A DNA stretch of 14,890 nt from SIG480 sp045539475 (GTDB lineage: Bacteria > Bacillota > Clostridia > Oscillospirales > JAAYXM01). The stretch lies in contig JAZQFJ010000005.1 of NCBI GenBank assembly GCA_045539475.1, positions 1 to 14,890 of the forward strand, in the 5' to 3' direction. Both the position numbers and the translations under genes were made by a program. Shown here in pieces: positions 1-5,915 of this stretch (position 1 is the stretch's first letter; every line of letters starts with the position of its first letter). The notes below the pieces were generated by a model. It searched no databases, was not told the DNA's origin, and saw only the letters and a list, made by a program, of their open reading frames with translations.

Positions 1-1
1 C

Positions 2-79
2 AGTTCATGGCTAATTAAAGGGAACAAAAAGAAAGGAAAAGCCAATCCAGACGGTATCAGCGGCAGGCTACAAGAATAA
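2..79 (+). CDS. C-terminal tail of an unidentified protein (5' partial)
   Basis: Frame 2 is open from the window edge to a TAA at 77-79 and encodes about 25 residues, rich in lysine and glycine and ending in GRLQE. A strong promoter begins directly after the stop, which fits the end of a gene here. The other two forward frames contain stops earlier. Too short to name; it could also be chance. Confidence 0.35.
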   Translation, partial: SSWLIKGNKKKGKANPDGISGRLQE

Positions 80-80
80 A

Positions 81-109
81 TTGTGATTTCACAAGATTGG
101 TGCTATAAT
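81..109 (+). promoter_or_regulatory. Sigma-A promoter with palindromic operator for the XRE-tnpV operon
   Basis: TTGTGA at 81-86 and TATAAT at 104-109 are separated by exactly 17 bases, and TG at 101-102 adds an extended -10. The -35 box is the left arm of a perfect palindrome, TTGTGA-TT-TCACAA (81-94), so a bound repressor would block RNA polymerase. The obvious candidate is the XRE protein encoded at 173-445 (autoregulation), or the minus-strand XRE protein; this is inference. Confidence 0.7.
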
Positions 110-172
110 AAGAGAAAAGTTCCTGCCGGGGCAGCCGCTCCGGTGGTATGGATAGAAAGGCAGGAAAACAAT

Positions 173-445
173 ATGCACATCAGCTATAAACCACTCTGGC
201 ACACACTGTTAGAGCGTGATATGAGAAAAGAGGATTTAAGGCTTGCTGCTGGTATGACAACAAATATGATTGCCAACATGAGCAAAGAGGGAAAGCACAT
301 CAGCATGGATACATTAGCCCGTATCTGCGAAACGCTGAATTGTGAGATTACCGATGTGATTGAGTTAGTACCAGACGAGCCTGCTTCCACAGGAGGTAAG
401 GAACATGAGCGAATTGAAACCAAGAATAAAAGAAAACGGAATTGA
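173..445 (+). CDS. Small XRE/Cro-type DNA-binding regulator
   Basis: A 90-residue protein consisting of one helix-turn-helix domain (about residues 5-70), of the short Cro/CI type often found directly before tnpV in clostridial elements. The start begins MHISYKPLW, with AGGA at 162-165 seven bases before the ATG. A longer in-frame reading from a GTG at 83 is rejected because it would start inside the promoter at 81-109. The last 41 bases overlap the start of tnpV in another frame, suggesting translational coupling. The palindrome at 81-94 is a likely operator. Expected role: repressor controlling its own operon; the target is not shown by the sequence. Confidence 0.8.
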   Translation: MHISYKPLWHTLLERDMRKEDLRLAAGMTTNMIANMSKEGKHISMDTLARICETLNCEITDVIELVPDEPASTGGKEHERIETKNKRKRN

Positions 446-782
446 TTATATCCTTGTTGGAGATTACTACATCCCGGACTTGAAGTTGCCGGAGGAACAC
501 CGCCCCATCGGAAAGTACGGACGGATGCACCGGGAATATTTAAGAGAAGTCTGCCCAGCCAGATTACACACATTGACCCTGACCGGGGAATTGTGGACAT
601 ATCTTGCAGACCTGAACGAACAGGCACAGAAACGGTTAGACACCATCATGGAGCAGATGAAAGCTGCCGAGGGCGTGACCGAGGAATTGAAGCGTACCCG
701 TCAAATGGAATGGGTGCAGCGTTGCAATAACATTCACAACCGGGCAGAAGAAATTGTTTTACATGAGATGATTTATTCATAA
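405..782 (+). CDS. tnpV: Transposon-encoded protein TnpV
   Basis: A 125-residue protein matching the TnpV family first described in Tn4451. Recognisable features are the N-terminal part leading to GKYGRMHREYL (about residues 44-54) and the conserved C-terminal block MEWVQRCNNI followed by HNRAEEIVLHEMIYS. AGGAGG at 391-396 lies eight bases before the ATG. The function of TnpV is not well defined; it is not needed for the core recombinase reaction in Tn4451 as far as I recall. The gene lies directly upstream of the resistance gene, the same relative position that tnpV has to catP in Tn4451. Confidence 0.88.
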   Translation: MSELKPRIKENGIDYILVGDYYIPDLKLPEEHRPIGKYGRMHREYLREVCPARLHTLTLTGELWTYLADLNEQAQKRLDTIMEQMKAAEGVTEELKRTRQMEWVQRCNNIHNRAEEIVLHEMIYS

Positions 783-787
783 CGGTA

Positions 788-827
788 TGGTAGAATGATT
801 ATTACAAATTAGAAGTTGTAAAGGAGA
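788..827 (+). promoter_or_regulatory. Promoter, leader hairpin and RBS of lnu
   Basis: An extended -10 (TG at 788-789, TAGAAT at 791-796) starts six bases after the tnpV stop; no good -35 is visible. The short leader contains TTACAA (802-807) and TTGTAA (816-821), a perfect 6-bp inverted repeat with an 8-base loop, whose right arm touches the RBS AAGGAG at 821-826, seven bases before the lnu ATG. The hairpin could influence translation, but that is only inferred. Confidence 0.5.
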
Positions 828-833
828 CTTTGT

Positions 834-1325
834 ATGGGTAGAAAAGAAATAACAACAAAAGAAGATTTAATGAAAGTAATAGAATTATTCGAAAATACTG
901 GAATTACATACTGGTTGGATGGCGGATGGGGTGTAGATATTTTAGCTGGTAAACAAACAAGAATTCATAGAGATATAGATATAAATTTTGATGCTCAACA
1001 TACGGAAAAATTGTTAAATGTGCTTTTGAATCTGGGCTATAAAATTGATACAGACTGGAAACCGGTTAGAATAGAGTTATATAGTGATGAACTTGGTTAC
1101 TTAGACATTCACCCGTTCGTTTTAAATGAGGACGGAACTTCAAAACAAGCTGATTTAGAGGGTGGCTGGTATGAGTTTGAAAAAGATTACTTTGGTAGTG
1201 CTTTTTTTGAAGGAAAAACAATTCCTTGTATATCCTTAAAAGGCCAAAGAGTTTTCCACTCAGGTTATGAATTAAGAGATAAAGATAAGCATGATATTTC
1301 AATTCTTGAAAGTTTATCAAAATAA
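834..1325 (+). CDS. lnu: Lincosamide nucleotidyltransferase, Lnu(A)/Lnu(C) class
   Basis: A 163-residue protein that inactivates lincomycin and clindamycin by transferring a nucleotide (AMP class) to the drug in the cytoplasm. It has the signature YWLDGGWGVD (residues 26-35) and HRDIDINFD (45-53), which carry the metal-binding acidic residues of this nucleotidyltransferase superfamily, then GYLDIHP and FHSGYELRDKDKHD, all matching the small LinA-type enzymes. Length is normal (about 160-165) and no break is seen. The exact allele class (A, C, P or other) cannot be decided without alignment. The coding sequence is clearly more AT-rich than neighbouring element genes, a sign of separate acquisition. 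It has its own promoter and RBS and is followed by a terminator, so it forms a self-contained cargo unit. Confidence 0.92.
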   Translation: MGRKEITTKEDLMKVIELFENTGITYWLDGGWGVDILAGKQTRIHRDIDINFDAQHTEKLLNVLLNLGYKIDTDWKPVRIELYSDELGYLDIHPFVLNEDGTSKQADLEGGWYEFEKDYFGSAFFEGKTIPCISLKGQRVFHSGYELRDKDKHDISILESLSK

Positions 1326-1394
1326 CATTGCTGTAATTTCTAAGATAAATTCCACTTTATCGCTTTGAAATTTTAACTGAATAAGTATAGCACC

Positions 1395-1445
1395 AACCGC
1401 TGCTACATGGAAGCAAACACAACCATGCAACAGCGGTTTTTCTTT
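1395..1445 (+). terminator. Rho-independent terminator after lnu
   Basis: AACCGCTG (1395-1402) pairs perfectly with CAGCGGTT (1431-1438), and CATGG (1406-1410) with CCATG (1423-1427) inside it; the stem is followed by TTTTTCTTT on the plus strand. This ends transcription of tnpV/lnu and protects the convergent gene whose stop codon is at 1444-1446. On the minus strand no U-tract follows, so it is probably one-directional. Confidence 0.75.
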
Positions 1446-2250
1446 ACCGTTTTTTCCTTTGACTGATAGGAGTTCCTGTTTTCTTTGATTTTTGTAGAAT
1501 CCGAATGAGCCAGCGAAATTCTTCGTCTGACAGATTTTTATAGTTGATGCCGAGCTGCTTGCAGTAAAGGACAACCAGCTTTTCATCCCGACTGCCCTTG
1601 AAATTTTCAACCGCTTCCAAATTTTCTTTCAATTCATCGGCAACGGTGGTCTGGGGCGCACTCTCGCTGTCCTTTTTGTGGGCTTCCCGAATATCCCGGA
1701 TAATGAGATTGAGGTCATCAAGAACCATGTGGCTGAAATATTCATCATCGCTGATATGGGCGGCTTGCAGCACTTTCAAATGCGGGTCGTCTTCGCCGGG
1801 GCGATACCGTTCAATGATTTCATGCCGGACAGTATCGACAAGGGCGTTGAGGTTTTGAATCTGCATGGTGGCAATCCCATCTACATAAATCTCAATGTCC
1901 GCAAGAAACTTGATAAAGTCCTTATGAGTGGCAAGCTCACAGAGCAGACGGTTGTTAATCCGACCGCCTTTCAGAAGTGCCACCATCTCATCATTCAAAT
2001 GCAGCTCTGTTAGTGGCGTGTTGATCTGCTCCCGGTTCTCTGTCCGGCACAGCAGATAATCAACGGAAACCCCATAGAAGTCTGCCAGCGTGATAAGGTT
2101 GCCATGATTGATTTCCTTATAATCCTCTTTTTCATAACTGCCAAGAGCTGATTTGGAAATGCCCGTCAGCTCTGATAATTCTTCCAGATTTAAGCCTTTG
2201 TCCTTGCGGAGTTCCCAAAGGCGTTCCTGTATGCTTGTCGCTCCTTTCAT
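1444..2250 (-). CDS. XRE-family transcriptional regulator, 268 residues
   Basis: Residues about 7-73 form a helix-turn-helix domain of the Cro/CI type (IQERLWELRKDKGLNLEEL ... SKSALGSYEK ... LADFYGVSVDYLL). The remaining ~190 residues are mostly helical and acidic, with no motif I can name; they may mediate dimerisation or ligand sensing. On the minus strand AAGGAG lies nine bases before the ATG at 2250, and an extended -10 promoter lies at 2297-2305. The gene is divergent from the mobilization operon starting at 2734 and convergent with lnu, the usual place for a repressor controlling transfer or replication genes of the element. Target and inducer are not visible. Confidence 0.85.
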   Translation of the reverse strand: MKGATSIQERLWELRKDKGLNLEELSELTGISKSALGSYEKEDYKEINHGNLITLADFYGVSVDYLLCRTENREQINTPLTELHLNDEMVALLKGGRINNRLLCELATHKDFIKFLADIEIYVDGIATMQIQNLNALVDTVRHEIIERYRPGEDDPHLKVLQAAHISDDEYFSHMVLDDLNLIIRDIREAHKKDSESAPQTTVADELKENLEAVENFKGSRDEKLVVLYCKQLGINYKNLSDEEFRWLIRILQKSKKTGTPISQRKKR

Positions 2251-2296
2251 GGGCGCACGCTCCTTTCCGGCGGTTTCATTACTGCCGCTTAACTGG

Positions 2297-2328
2297 ATTA
2301 TATCATACTTTCCGCAATCGTGGAAATT
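2297..2328 (-). promoter_or_regulatory. Promoter of the minus-strand XRE regulator
   Basis: Read on the minus strand there is TATAAT (complement of 2297-2302) preceded by TGA (2303-2305), an extended -10. A weak -35, TTTCCA, lies 18 bases upstream. An inverted repeat, TTTCC-8-GGAAA (about 2310-2327 on the plus strand), overlaps the -35 region and could be an operator for autoregulation. Confidence 0.55.
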
Positions 2329-2583
2329 TCTGATTTTTACCCTTAATTCCTACTTTGTGGACATACGGCACAGGGCACAAAAATGTTCTATGATACAGGT
2401 AGTTCATCGATGGATTATTCCAATCGAATGACCAGCCTGTGTGGGATATGCTTCCCCGGCGATGTAGCGCCATGACTTTTGGCAGGGATATGGAGGAACC
2501 CTGACCGAAACGAGCGTACCAAAGGGAGCGATACGCCGCTGTGAGATTCAGGGGAGGAACGACACCGGGGAGAACTGGCGAAC

Positions 2584-2605
2584 TGATACCGAAATGATAC
2601 CGAAA
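2584..2605 (+). repeat. Tandem 11-base repeat TGATACCGAAA (two copies)
   Basis: TGATACCGAAA occurs at 2584-2594 and again immediately at 2595-2605. A shorter relative, TGATACTTCGG, begins near 2643. A spacing of one helical turn is what is expected for iterons bound on one face of DNA, and a RepA-like winged-helix protein is encoded downstream at 2919-3260. Binding is inferred only. Confidence 0.5.
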
Positions 2606-2683
2606 CACGACAATCTGATAGGGGGATAGTCTACCCTATCGCTGATACTTCGGGAGATTTTAGGCGGCTCTATGGCTGTAATT

Positions 2684-2713
2684 TTGCCGAAAATCGCCCC
2701 GAAACCATACACT
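2684..2713 (+). promoter_or_regulatory. Possible weak promoter of the 2734-3549 operon
   Basis: TTGCCG at 2684-2689 and TACACT at 2708-2713 are 18 bases apart, and GGGAGGAA before the ATG at 2734 follows closely. The -10 is a poor match, so the real promoter may lie further upstream in the hairpin-rich region. Confidence 0.3.
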
Positions 2714-2733
2714 AAAACGGGAGGAAGTGCAAT

Positions 2734-2922
2734 ATGCCGAGAATGAGCAAAAAGAGGAAGCATGAGCTTTCCTTTTACCTTAATGACCGGGGGCGTGTCA
2801 CTTACAACGAATTATGCCGGAAATGCCAGCATGGGTGCAAGCAGAGCTTCCGGGCGGTTGTGATTGACTGCCCCCGTTATTTATCCAAACGAGCAAAGAA
2901 AAAGGAGGGACACACCGAATGA
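2734..2922 (+). CDS. Small Cys-rich basic protein of unknown function
   Basis: A 62-residue basic protein. Cys28, Cys31, Cys35 and Cys46 (pattern CRKCQHGC then C ten residues later), with His33 between, could bind one zinc ion; Lys/Arg-rich ends suggest nucleic acid binding. I recognise the type as a recurrent hypothetical protein in clostridial mobilizable elements, but no function is known to me. GGGAGGAA stands before the ATG. Its stop overlaps the next start (2919-2922, ATGA), so it is translated with the RepA-like gene. Confidence 0.75.
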   Translation: MPRMSKKRKHELSFYLNDRGRVTYNELCRKCQHGCKQSFRAVVIDCPRYLSKRAKKKEGHTE

Positions 2923-3260
2923 ATTTTGAATTTATGACGATAGACACACCATTGCCGCCATGTATGCCATTTCCCAGAGCGTTGACAGGATTTCCAGTCG
3001 GCAGCACCGCAAAGGTCATGTACTGCCGGATGTTGGATGCTATACTCTCTAAAGGACAGGAGGACGAGAACGGAATCCTGTTTGTCTGCTTCCCTGTCAC
3101 AGCCATTGCCGCAGTCCTGTCCCGCAGTCCCATGACGGTCAAGCGTTCTTTGAATGAACTGGAAGCCGCCGGACTTATCATGCGGGTGCATCAGGGTGTT
3201 GGAGAACCGAACCGAATTTATGTGCTGATACCGGGAAAGGAGGACGCTGCCCTTGCCTGA
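2919..3260 (+). CDS. RepA-like winged-helix protein (replication initiator A N-terminal type)
   Basis: A 113-residue protein. Residues about 20-107 resemble the RepA_N-type winged helix seen in Gram-positive plasmid initiators: an N-terminal PLPPCMPFPRALTG segment, a helical AKVMYCRMLDAIL part, then a helix-turn-helix (VTAIAAVLSRSPMTVKRSLNEL) and the wing GLIMRVHQGVGEPNRIYV. It is much shorter than a full initiator, so it may be a regulator or an accessory replication factor rather than an initiator. AAGGAGGG at 2902-2909 precedes the ATG; the gene overlaps both neighbours, which points to one operon. The tandem repeats at 2584-2605 are possible binding sites. Confidence 0.7.
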   Translation: MNFEFMTIDTPLPPCMPFPRALTGFPVGSTAKVMYCRMLDAILSKGQEDENGILFVCFPVTAIAAVLSRSPMTVKRSLNELEAAGLIMRVHQGVGEPNRIYVLIPGKEDAALA

Positions 3261-3549
3261 TACCTCAAAGCTGGAAAAACTCAACCGGGAGCTGGAAAAA
3301 AGCGAAAAGAAACTGCGGAAAGCTATCAATGATGAAAAGGCATTACAACACCAGTTGAAGCAGCTTACCCGAAAGGAACGGACGCACCGGCTCTGCACTC
3401 GTGGCGGTATGCTGGAAAGTTTTCTGCAAGAGCCGGAACGCCTGACAGACGATGATGTCATGCTGTTGTTAAAACTCATTTTTCACAGGCAGGACACGCA
3501 GGAACTATTGAAAAAACTGCTGGAACGGAAGAAGCCGGAAACCCCTTAG
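3253..3549 (+). CDS. DUF3847-type coiled-coil protein, possible relaxase accessory factor
   Basis: A 98-residue protein starting with TTG at 3253; AAAGGAGG (about 3237-3244) eight bases upstream supports this start. Residues 4-47 are a charged heptad-like coiled coil (EKLNRELEKSEKKLRKAIN); the rest has RKERTHRLCTRGGMLESF and a Leu-rich end. I assign it to the DUF3847 family, commonly found just before mobL in Firmicute elements. By position and size it may do the job of MobC, helping the relaxase at oriT, but that is inferred. Its TAG stop lies inside the left arm of the predicted oriT hairpin. Confidence 0.75.
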   Translation: MPDTSKLEKLNRELEKSEKKLRKAINDEKALQHQLKQLTRKERTHRLCTRGGMLESFLQEPERLTDDDVMLLLKLIFHRQDTQELLKKLLERKKPETP

Positions 3550-3600
3550 TTTACTAAGGGCGCAATTATACACCACCCAGAGGTTGGTGCATTGCGTTCT
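3541..3600 (+). other. Predicted oriT, MOBQ-type
   Basis: A perfect 7-bp hairpin, CCCTTAG-TTTA-CTAAGGG (3543-3560), runs into CGCAATTATACACC. The string TAAGGGCGCA resembles the nick region TAAGTGCGCCCT of RSF1010/pSK41-type oriTs, which also directly follows an inverted repeat. A second hairpin follows: CGCAAT/ATTGCG (3561-3566 with 3591-3596) enclosing CACCA/TGGTG. By analogy the nick would fall between 3562 and 3563. The site lies between the DUF3847 gene and the MobL relaxase, the usual place for an oriT. Confidence 0.6.
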
Positions 3601-3660
3601 CCGAAGGCTCCTCGCCGGAGGGCTGTGATTTTCCGCAGTCATGGTCTGCTCCAAATCAAA

Positions 3661-3755
3661 CAGGGGACGCTACGCTTCCCCTGCGCTGGCTTTCGCCAGC
3701 TACCCTTTTGTGGACTTGCCATCTGGGGACACCTTGCATTGCAAGCTGTTCCCAG
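3661..3755. repeat. Three consecutive hairpins downstream of oriT
   Basis: CAGGGGA/TCCCCTG (3661-3667 with 3677-3683), GCTGGC/GCCAGC (3685-3690 with 3695-3700), and a long imperfect repeat at 3723-3755 with outer CTGGG/CCCAG and inner CTTGCA/TGCAAG around a single T. No gene is convincing here. They could be part of an extended oriT/single-strand origin or processing signals. Confidence 0.5.
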
Positions 3756-3777
3756 CCGACAAGTTTTATAAAATATA

Positions 3778-3807
3778 CTATCTTTTCGATAGGCAATGCA
3801 GTATAAT
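3778..3807 (+). promoter_or_regulatory. Promoter candidate of the AT-rich insert, with short palindrome
   Basis: TATAAT at 3802-3807 is a perfect -10, with only a weak -35 (TATCTT, 3779-3784, 17-base spacing). CTATC-5-GATAG (3778-3792) overlaps the -35 and could be an operator. It lies about 120 bases upstream of the gene at 3926. Confidence 0.5.
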
Positions 3808-3855
3808 AAAGACAGCAACAAATTAGAAGTTATAAGTGGACTTTTGCGAAGTTGT

Positions 3856-3933
3856 ATGATACTATTATTTTACAAAGATTTGAAAATTCGTGGATTATTT
3901 AACAAATTAGAAGGAGGTATTTTATATGTTTAA
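3856..3933 (+). CDS. Possible 25-residue leader peptide
   Basis: A short open frame begins with ATG at 3856 (MILLFYKDLKIRG...) and stops at TAA 3931-3933, overlapping the first codons of the gene at 3926 in another frame. It sits between a promoter and a downstream gene, the usual layout of a leader peptide. No good ribosome binding site is at normal distance, so translation is doubtful. Confidence 0.2.
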   Translation: MILLFYKDLKIRGLFNKLEGGILYV

Positions 3934-4147
3934 AAAGGCTTTTTGGGTTCCTTATGAGGATAGTACCAATTACCCAACTCTTGCAAAAACTATGGAAGCA
4001 ATTTCAAAATATTGTGAAGAAAATGGCGAGTCTTATACATTTATTAACGATGACGAAGTGGAGATAAATGGAAAAAGATATGAAATATATCGGGGCTACG
4101 AAAATGGTAGTAGGGGAAATTACGGTATAAAATGCAAAGAAAAATAA
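3926..4147 (+). CDS. Small hypothetical protein, DUF4318-like
   Basis: A 73-residue protein starting MFKKAFWVPYEDSTNYPTL, with predicted alternating helix and strand (EVEINGKRYEIYRGY) and ending GNYGIKCKEK. It resembles small DUF4318-type proteins of Clostridia by pattern, but this is a memory-based call. AAGGAGG at 3911-3917 lies eight bases before the ATG. The gene is AT-rich compared with the operon around it and separates oriT from mobL, so it looks like an inserted unit. A terminator follows at 4234-4268. Function unknown. Confidence 0.7.
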   Translation: MFKKAFWVPYEDSTNYPTLAKTMEAISKYCEENGESYTFINDDEVEINGKRYEIYRGYENGSRGNYGIKCKEK

Positions 4148-4233
4148 TTTCCAGTTTTTCATTCCCTACACATCGGGTCAACTTGCCCCGAACTTTCACA
4201 ACTAAATACCCGCCGCCTACACAGTGGCACACC

Positions 4234-4268
4234 AAGCAGGAAATCTGAAAAGGTCTCCTGCTTTTTTT
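4234..4268 (+). terminator. Rho-independent terminator upstream of mobL
   Basis: AAGCAGGA (4234-4241) pairs with TCCTGCTT (4256-4263), followed by seven T (4262-4268). It should stop transcription from the 3926 gene before the relaxase gene, or act as an attenuator for mobL. Confidence 0.8.
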
Positions 4269-4278
4269 CTGCCCAAGG

Positions 4279-4301
4279 TGGGGTGGCAAAACGCCACCCC
4301 A
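4279..4301 (+). promoter_or_regulatory. Strong hairpin just before the mobL ribosome binding site
   Basis: TGGGGTGGC (4279-4287) pairs perfectly with GCCACCCCA (4293-4301) around an AAAAC loop, about 16 bases before the mobL RBS AAGGAGGG (4317-4324). No T-run follows, so it is not a normal terminator. It may protect the mRNA 5' end, be a protein binding site, or tune relaxase translation. Confidence 0.5.
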
Positions 4302-4331
4302 TCAGTCAATCACAGGAAGGAGGGACACGAA

Positions 4332-5912
4332 ATGCCCTGTCCACACAACGAAATTTCTATTGTGCAGCGCAGCCAGCGGCAGTCTGCTGTTGCCGCCGCT
4401 GCTTACCAGAGCGGCGAAAAGCTGTTCTGTGAATACGACCAGGAAGTGAAGCACTACCCGGAAAAGCGTGGTATCGTCCACAATGAAATCCTGCTCCCGG
4501 CAAATGCCCCGCCGGAGTACGCAGATCGCAATACTTTATGGAACGCCGCCGAAGCTGTGGAGAAGCAATGGAACTCCCAGCTTGCAAGGAGGTGGGTGCT
4601 TACCATCCCCAGAGAGATACCGCCTTACCAGTACGCCGCCCTTGTCCGGGAGTTCTGTAAACAGCAATTTGTTTCCAAAGGCATGATTGTTGATTTTGCC
4701 ATCCATGACCCAAATCCTCCGGGACACAATCCTCACGCCCATGTCATGCTGACTATGCGGGCAATGGACGGGCATGGGAAATGGCTTCCCAAGAGCCGCA
4801 AGGTCTATGACCTTGACGAGAATGGGGAACGGATAAAACTTCCGTCCGGCAGGTGGAAAAGCCACAAGGAAGATACGGTTGACTGGAACGACAGAAAGTA
4901 TTGTGAAATCTGGCGGCATGAATGGGAGGTCATTCAGAACCGCTATCTGGAAGCCAATAACCGCCCGGAGCGTGTGGATTTGCGTTCCTATGCCAGACAG
5001 GGGCTTGATATTGTCCCCACTGTCCATGAGGGTGCTGCTGTCCGGCAGATGGAAAAGCGTGGTATCCAGACGAATATCGGCAATCTGAACCGGGAAATCA
5101 AGGCTGCCAACCGCCTGATGCAGTCCATCCGGCAGCTCATTAAAAACCTCAAAAGCTGGATTACCGAACTGGGAGAAAAACGGAAAGAGCTGCTTGCGGA
5201 AAAAGCTGCGGAGGAAGCGGTCTTTCTTCCCAATCTGCTGATGAAATATATGGAGATACGCAAGGCAGAACGAAGCGGCTGGACACGGGCAGGACAGAAC
5301 CGGGGGACTTCACAGGACTTAAAGGCAGTCAGCGAAGCCCTGTCTTATCTCCGGCAAAAGGGGCTTTCCACCGTGGAGGATTTAGAAAACTTTCTGGAAG
5401 CTTCCGGGCAATCTGCCGCTGACTACCGCAGCCAGATGAAGCCAAAGGAATCCCGCAGCAAAGTGATTGACGGGATTCTTGCCGCCCGGACAGACTGTAA
5501 GGAATGTAAGCCCGTCTATGAGAAGTACCAGAAGATATTTTTCAAGAAAACAAAGGAAAAATTCAAACAGGAACACACGGAGGTTGCCCGGTATGCGAAA
5601 GCCGCCGCCTACCTTGCCAAGCACCCGGACGATAAGGATAAAACGAAAAATGAGTTACAACAGGAGCAGGAAACGCTTCTCAGCGAAATCGCAGAGCTGA
5701 AAGTACCGCTGACTGAAGTACAGGAGGATTTGAAGAAGCTGCGGGACATCCGCTACTGGGTACGGAAAGCCACACCCGGCACAGAGGAAAGCAAAGAGCC
5801 GCCCAAGAAGCAGCCCATCAAGGAAGTCTTGCAGGATAAGGCGGACGAGAAAAAGGCTCAAAGAACTACTCCGGCACAGGCGAAACACAGACAACAGGAT
5901 ATGGAACTTTAA
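4332..5912 (+). CDS. mobL: MobA/MobL-family conjugative relaxase (MOBQ)
   Basis: A 526-residue relaxase, expected to nick oriT, stay covalently bound to the 5' end and lead the strand through a type IV secretion channel supplied by another element. The N-terminal half is the MobA/MobL domain: motif QRQSAVAAAAYQSGE with candidate catalytic Tyr25, and the metal-binding triad H132-x2-H135-x-H137 in HNPHAHVMLT. The C-terminal half (about residues 260-500) is charged and largely coiled coil, with no Toprim or primase motif seen. The ATG at 4332 has AAGGAGGG seven bases upstream; an upstream in-frame start at 4224 is rejected because the terminator lies between. A terminator at 5916-5957 follows. 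Confidence 0.92.
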   Translation: MPCPHNEISIVQRSQRQSAVAAAAYQSGEKLFCEYDQEVKHYPEKRGIVHNEILLPANAPPEYADRNTLWNAAEAVEKQWNSQLARRWVLTIPREIPPYQYAALVREFCKQQFVSKGMIVDFAIHDPNPPGHNPHAHVMLTMRAMDGHGKWLPKSRKVYDLDENGERIKLPSGRWKSHKEDTVDWNDRKYCEIWRHEWEVIQNRYLEANNRPERVDLRSYARQGLDIVPTVHEGAAVRQMEKRGIQTNIGNLNREIKAANRLMQSIRQLIKNLKSWITELGEKRKELLAEKAAEEAVFLPNLLMKYMEIRKAERSGWTRAGQNRGTSQDLKAVSEALSYLRQKGLSTVEDLENFLEASGQSAADYRSQMKPKESRSKVIDGILAARTDCKECKPVYEKYQKIFFKKTKEKFKQEHTEVARYAKAAAYLAKHPDDKDKTKNELQQEQETLLSEIAELKVPLTEVQEDLKKLRDIRYWVRKATPGTEESKEPPKKQPIKEVLQDKADEKKAQRTTPAQAKHRQQDMEL

Positions 5913-5915
5913 CAG

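Larger units (their letters stand above)
2331..2733 (+). other. Non-coding, hairpin-rich intergenic region
   Basis: About 400 bases without a convincing gene in either direction. On the plus strand it contains a series of stems: ACAGG/CCTGT (2395-2399 with 2436-2440) enclosing TCAT-CGAT-GG paired to CC-ATCG-ATGA; GGCG/CGCC near 2458-2471; CAGGG/CCCTG (2483-2487 with 2499-2503); GCGTA/TACGC (2514-2518 with 2532-2536); and GATAGGG/CCCTATC (2617-2623 with 2634-2640). It also holds a tandem 11-mer at 2584-2605. It may be a structured leader or small RNA, a replication origin, or regulator binding DNA; the sequence alone does not decide. Confidence 0.45.

Noticed and set aside
81..94. CRP-type binding site (TGTGA and TCACA halves)
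   Set aside because: The halves are only two bases apart instead of six, so it fits a different repressor palindrome.
83..172. Longer N-terminus for the first XRE protein, starting with GTG at 83
   Set aside because: The added codons lie inside the -35/-10 promoter, and the ATG at 173 has a suitable RBS and matches the usual family start.
2303..2608. Minus-strand open frame of 101 codons in the intergenic region
   Set aside because: No RBS, no similarity I recognise, and it overlaps the promoter of the minus-strand regulator.
2331..2733. Group II intron or other self-splicing RNA
   Set aside because: No reverse transcriptase gene and no recognisable domain V sequence; only generic hairpins are seen.
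4224..4331. Upstream in-frame start for the MobL relaxase
   Set aside because: It would translate through a rho-independent terminator and a strong hairpin; the ATG at 4332 has a perfect RBS and matches MobA/MobL N-termini.
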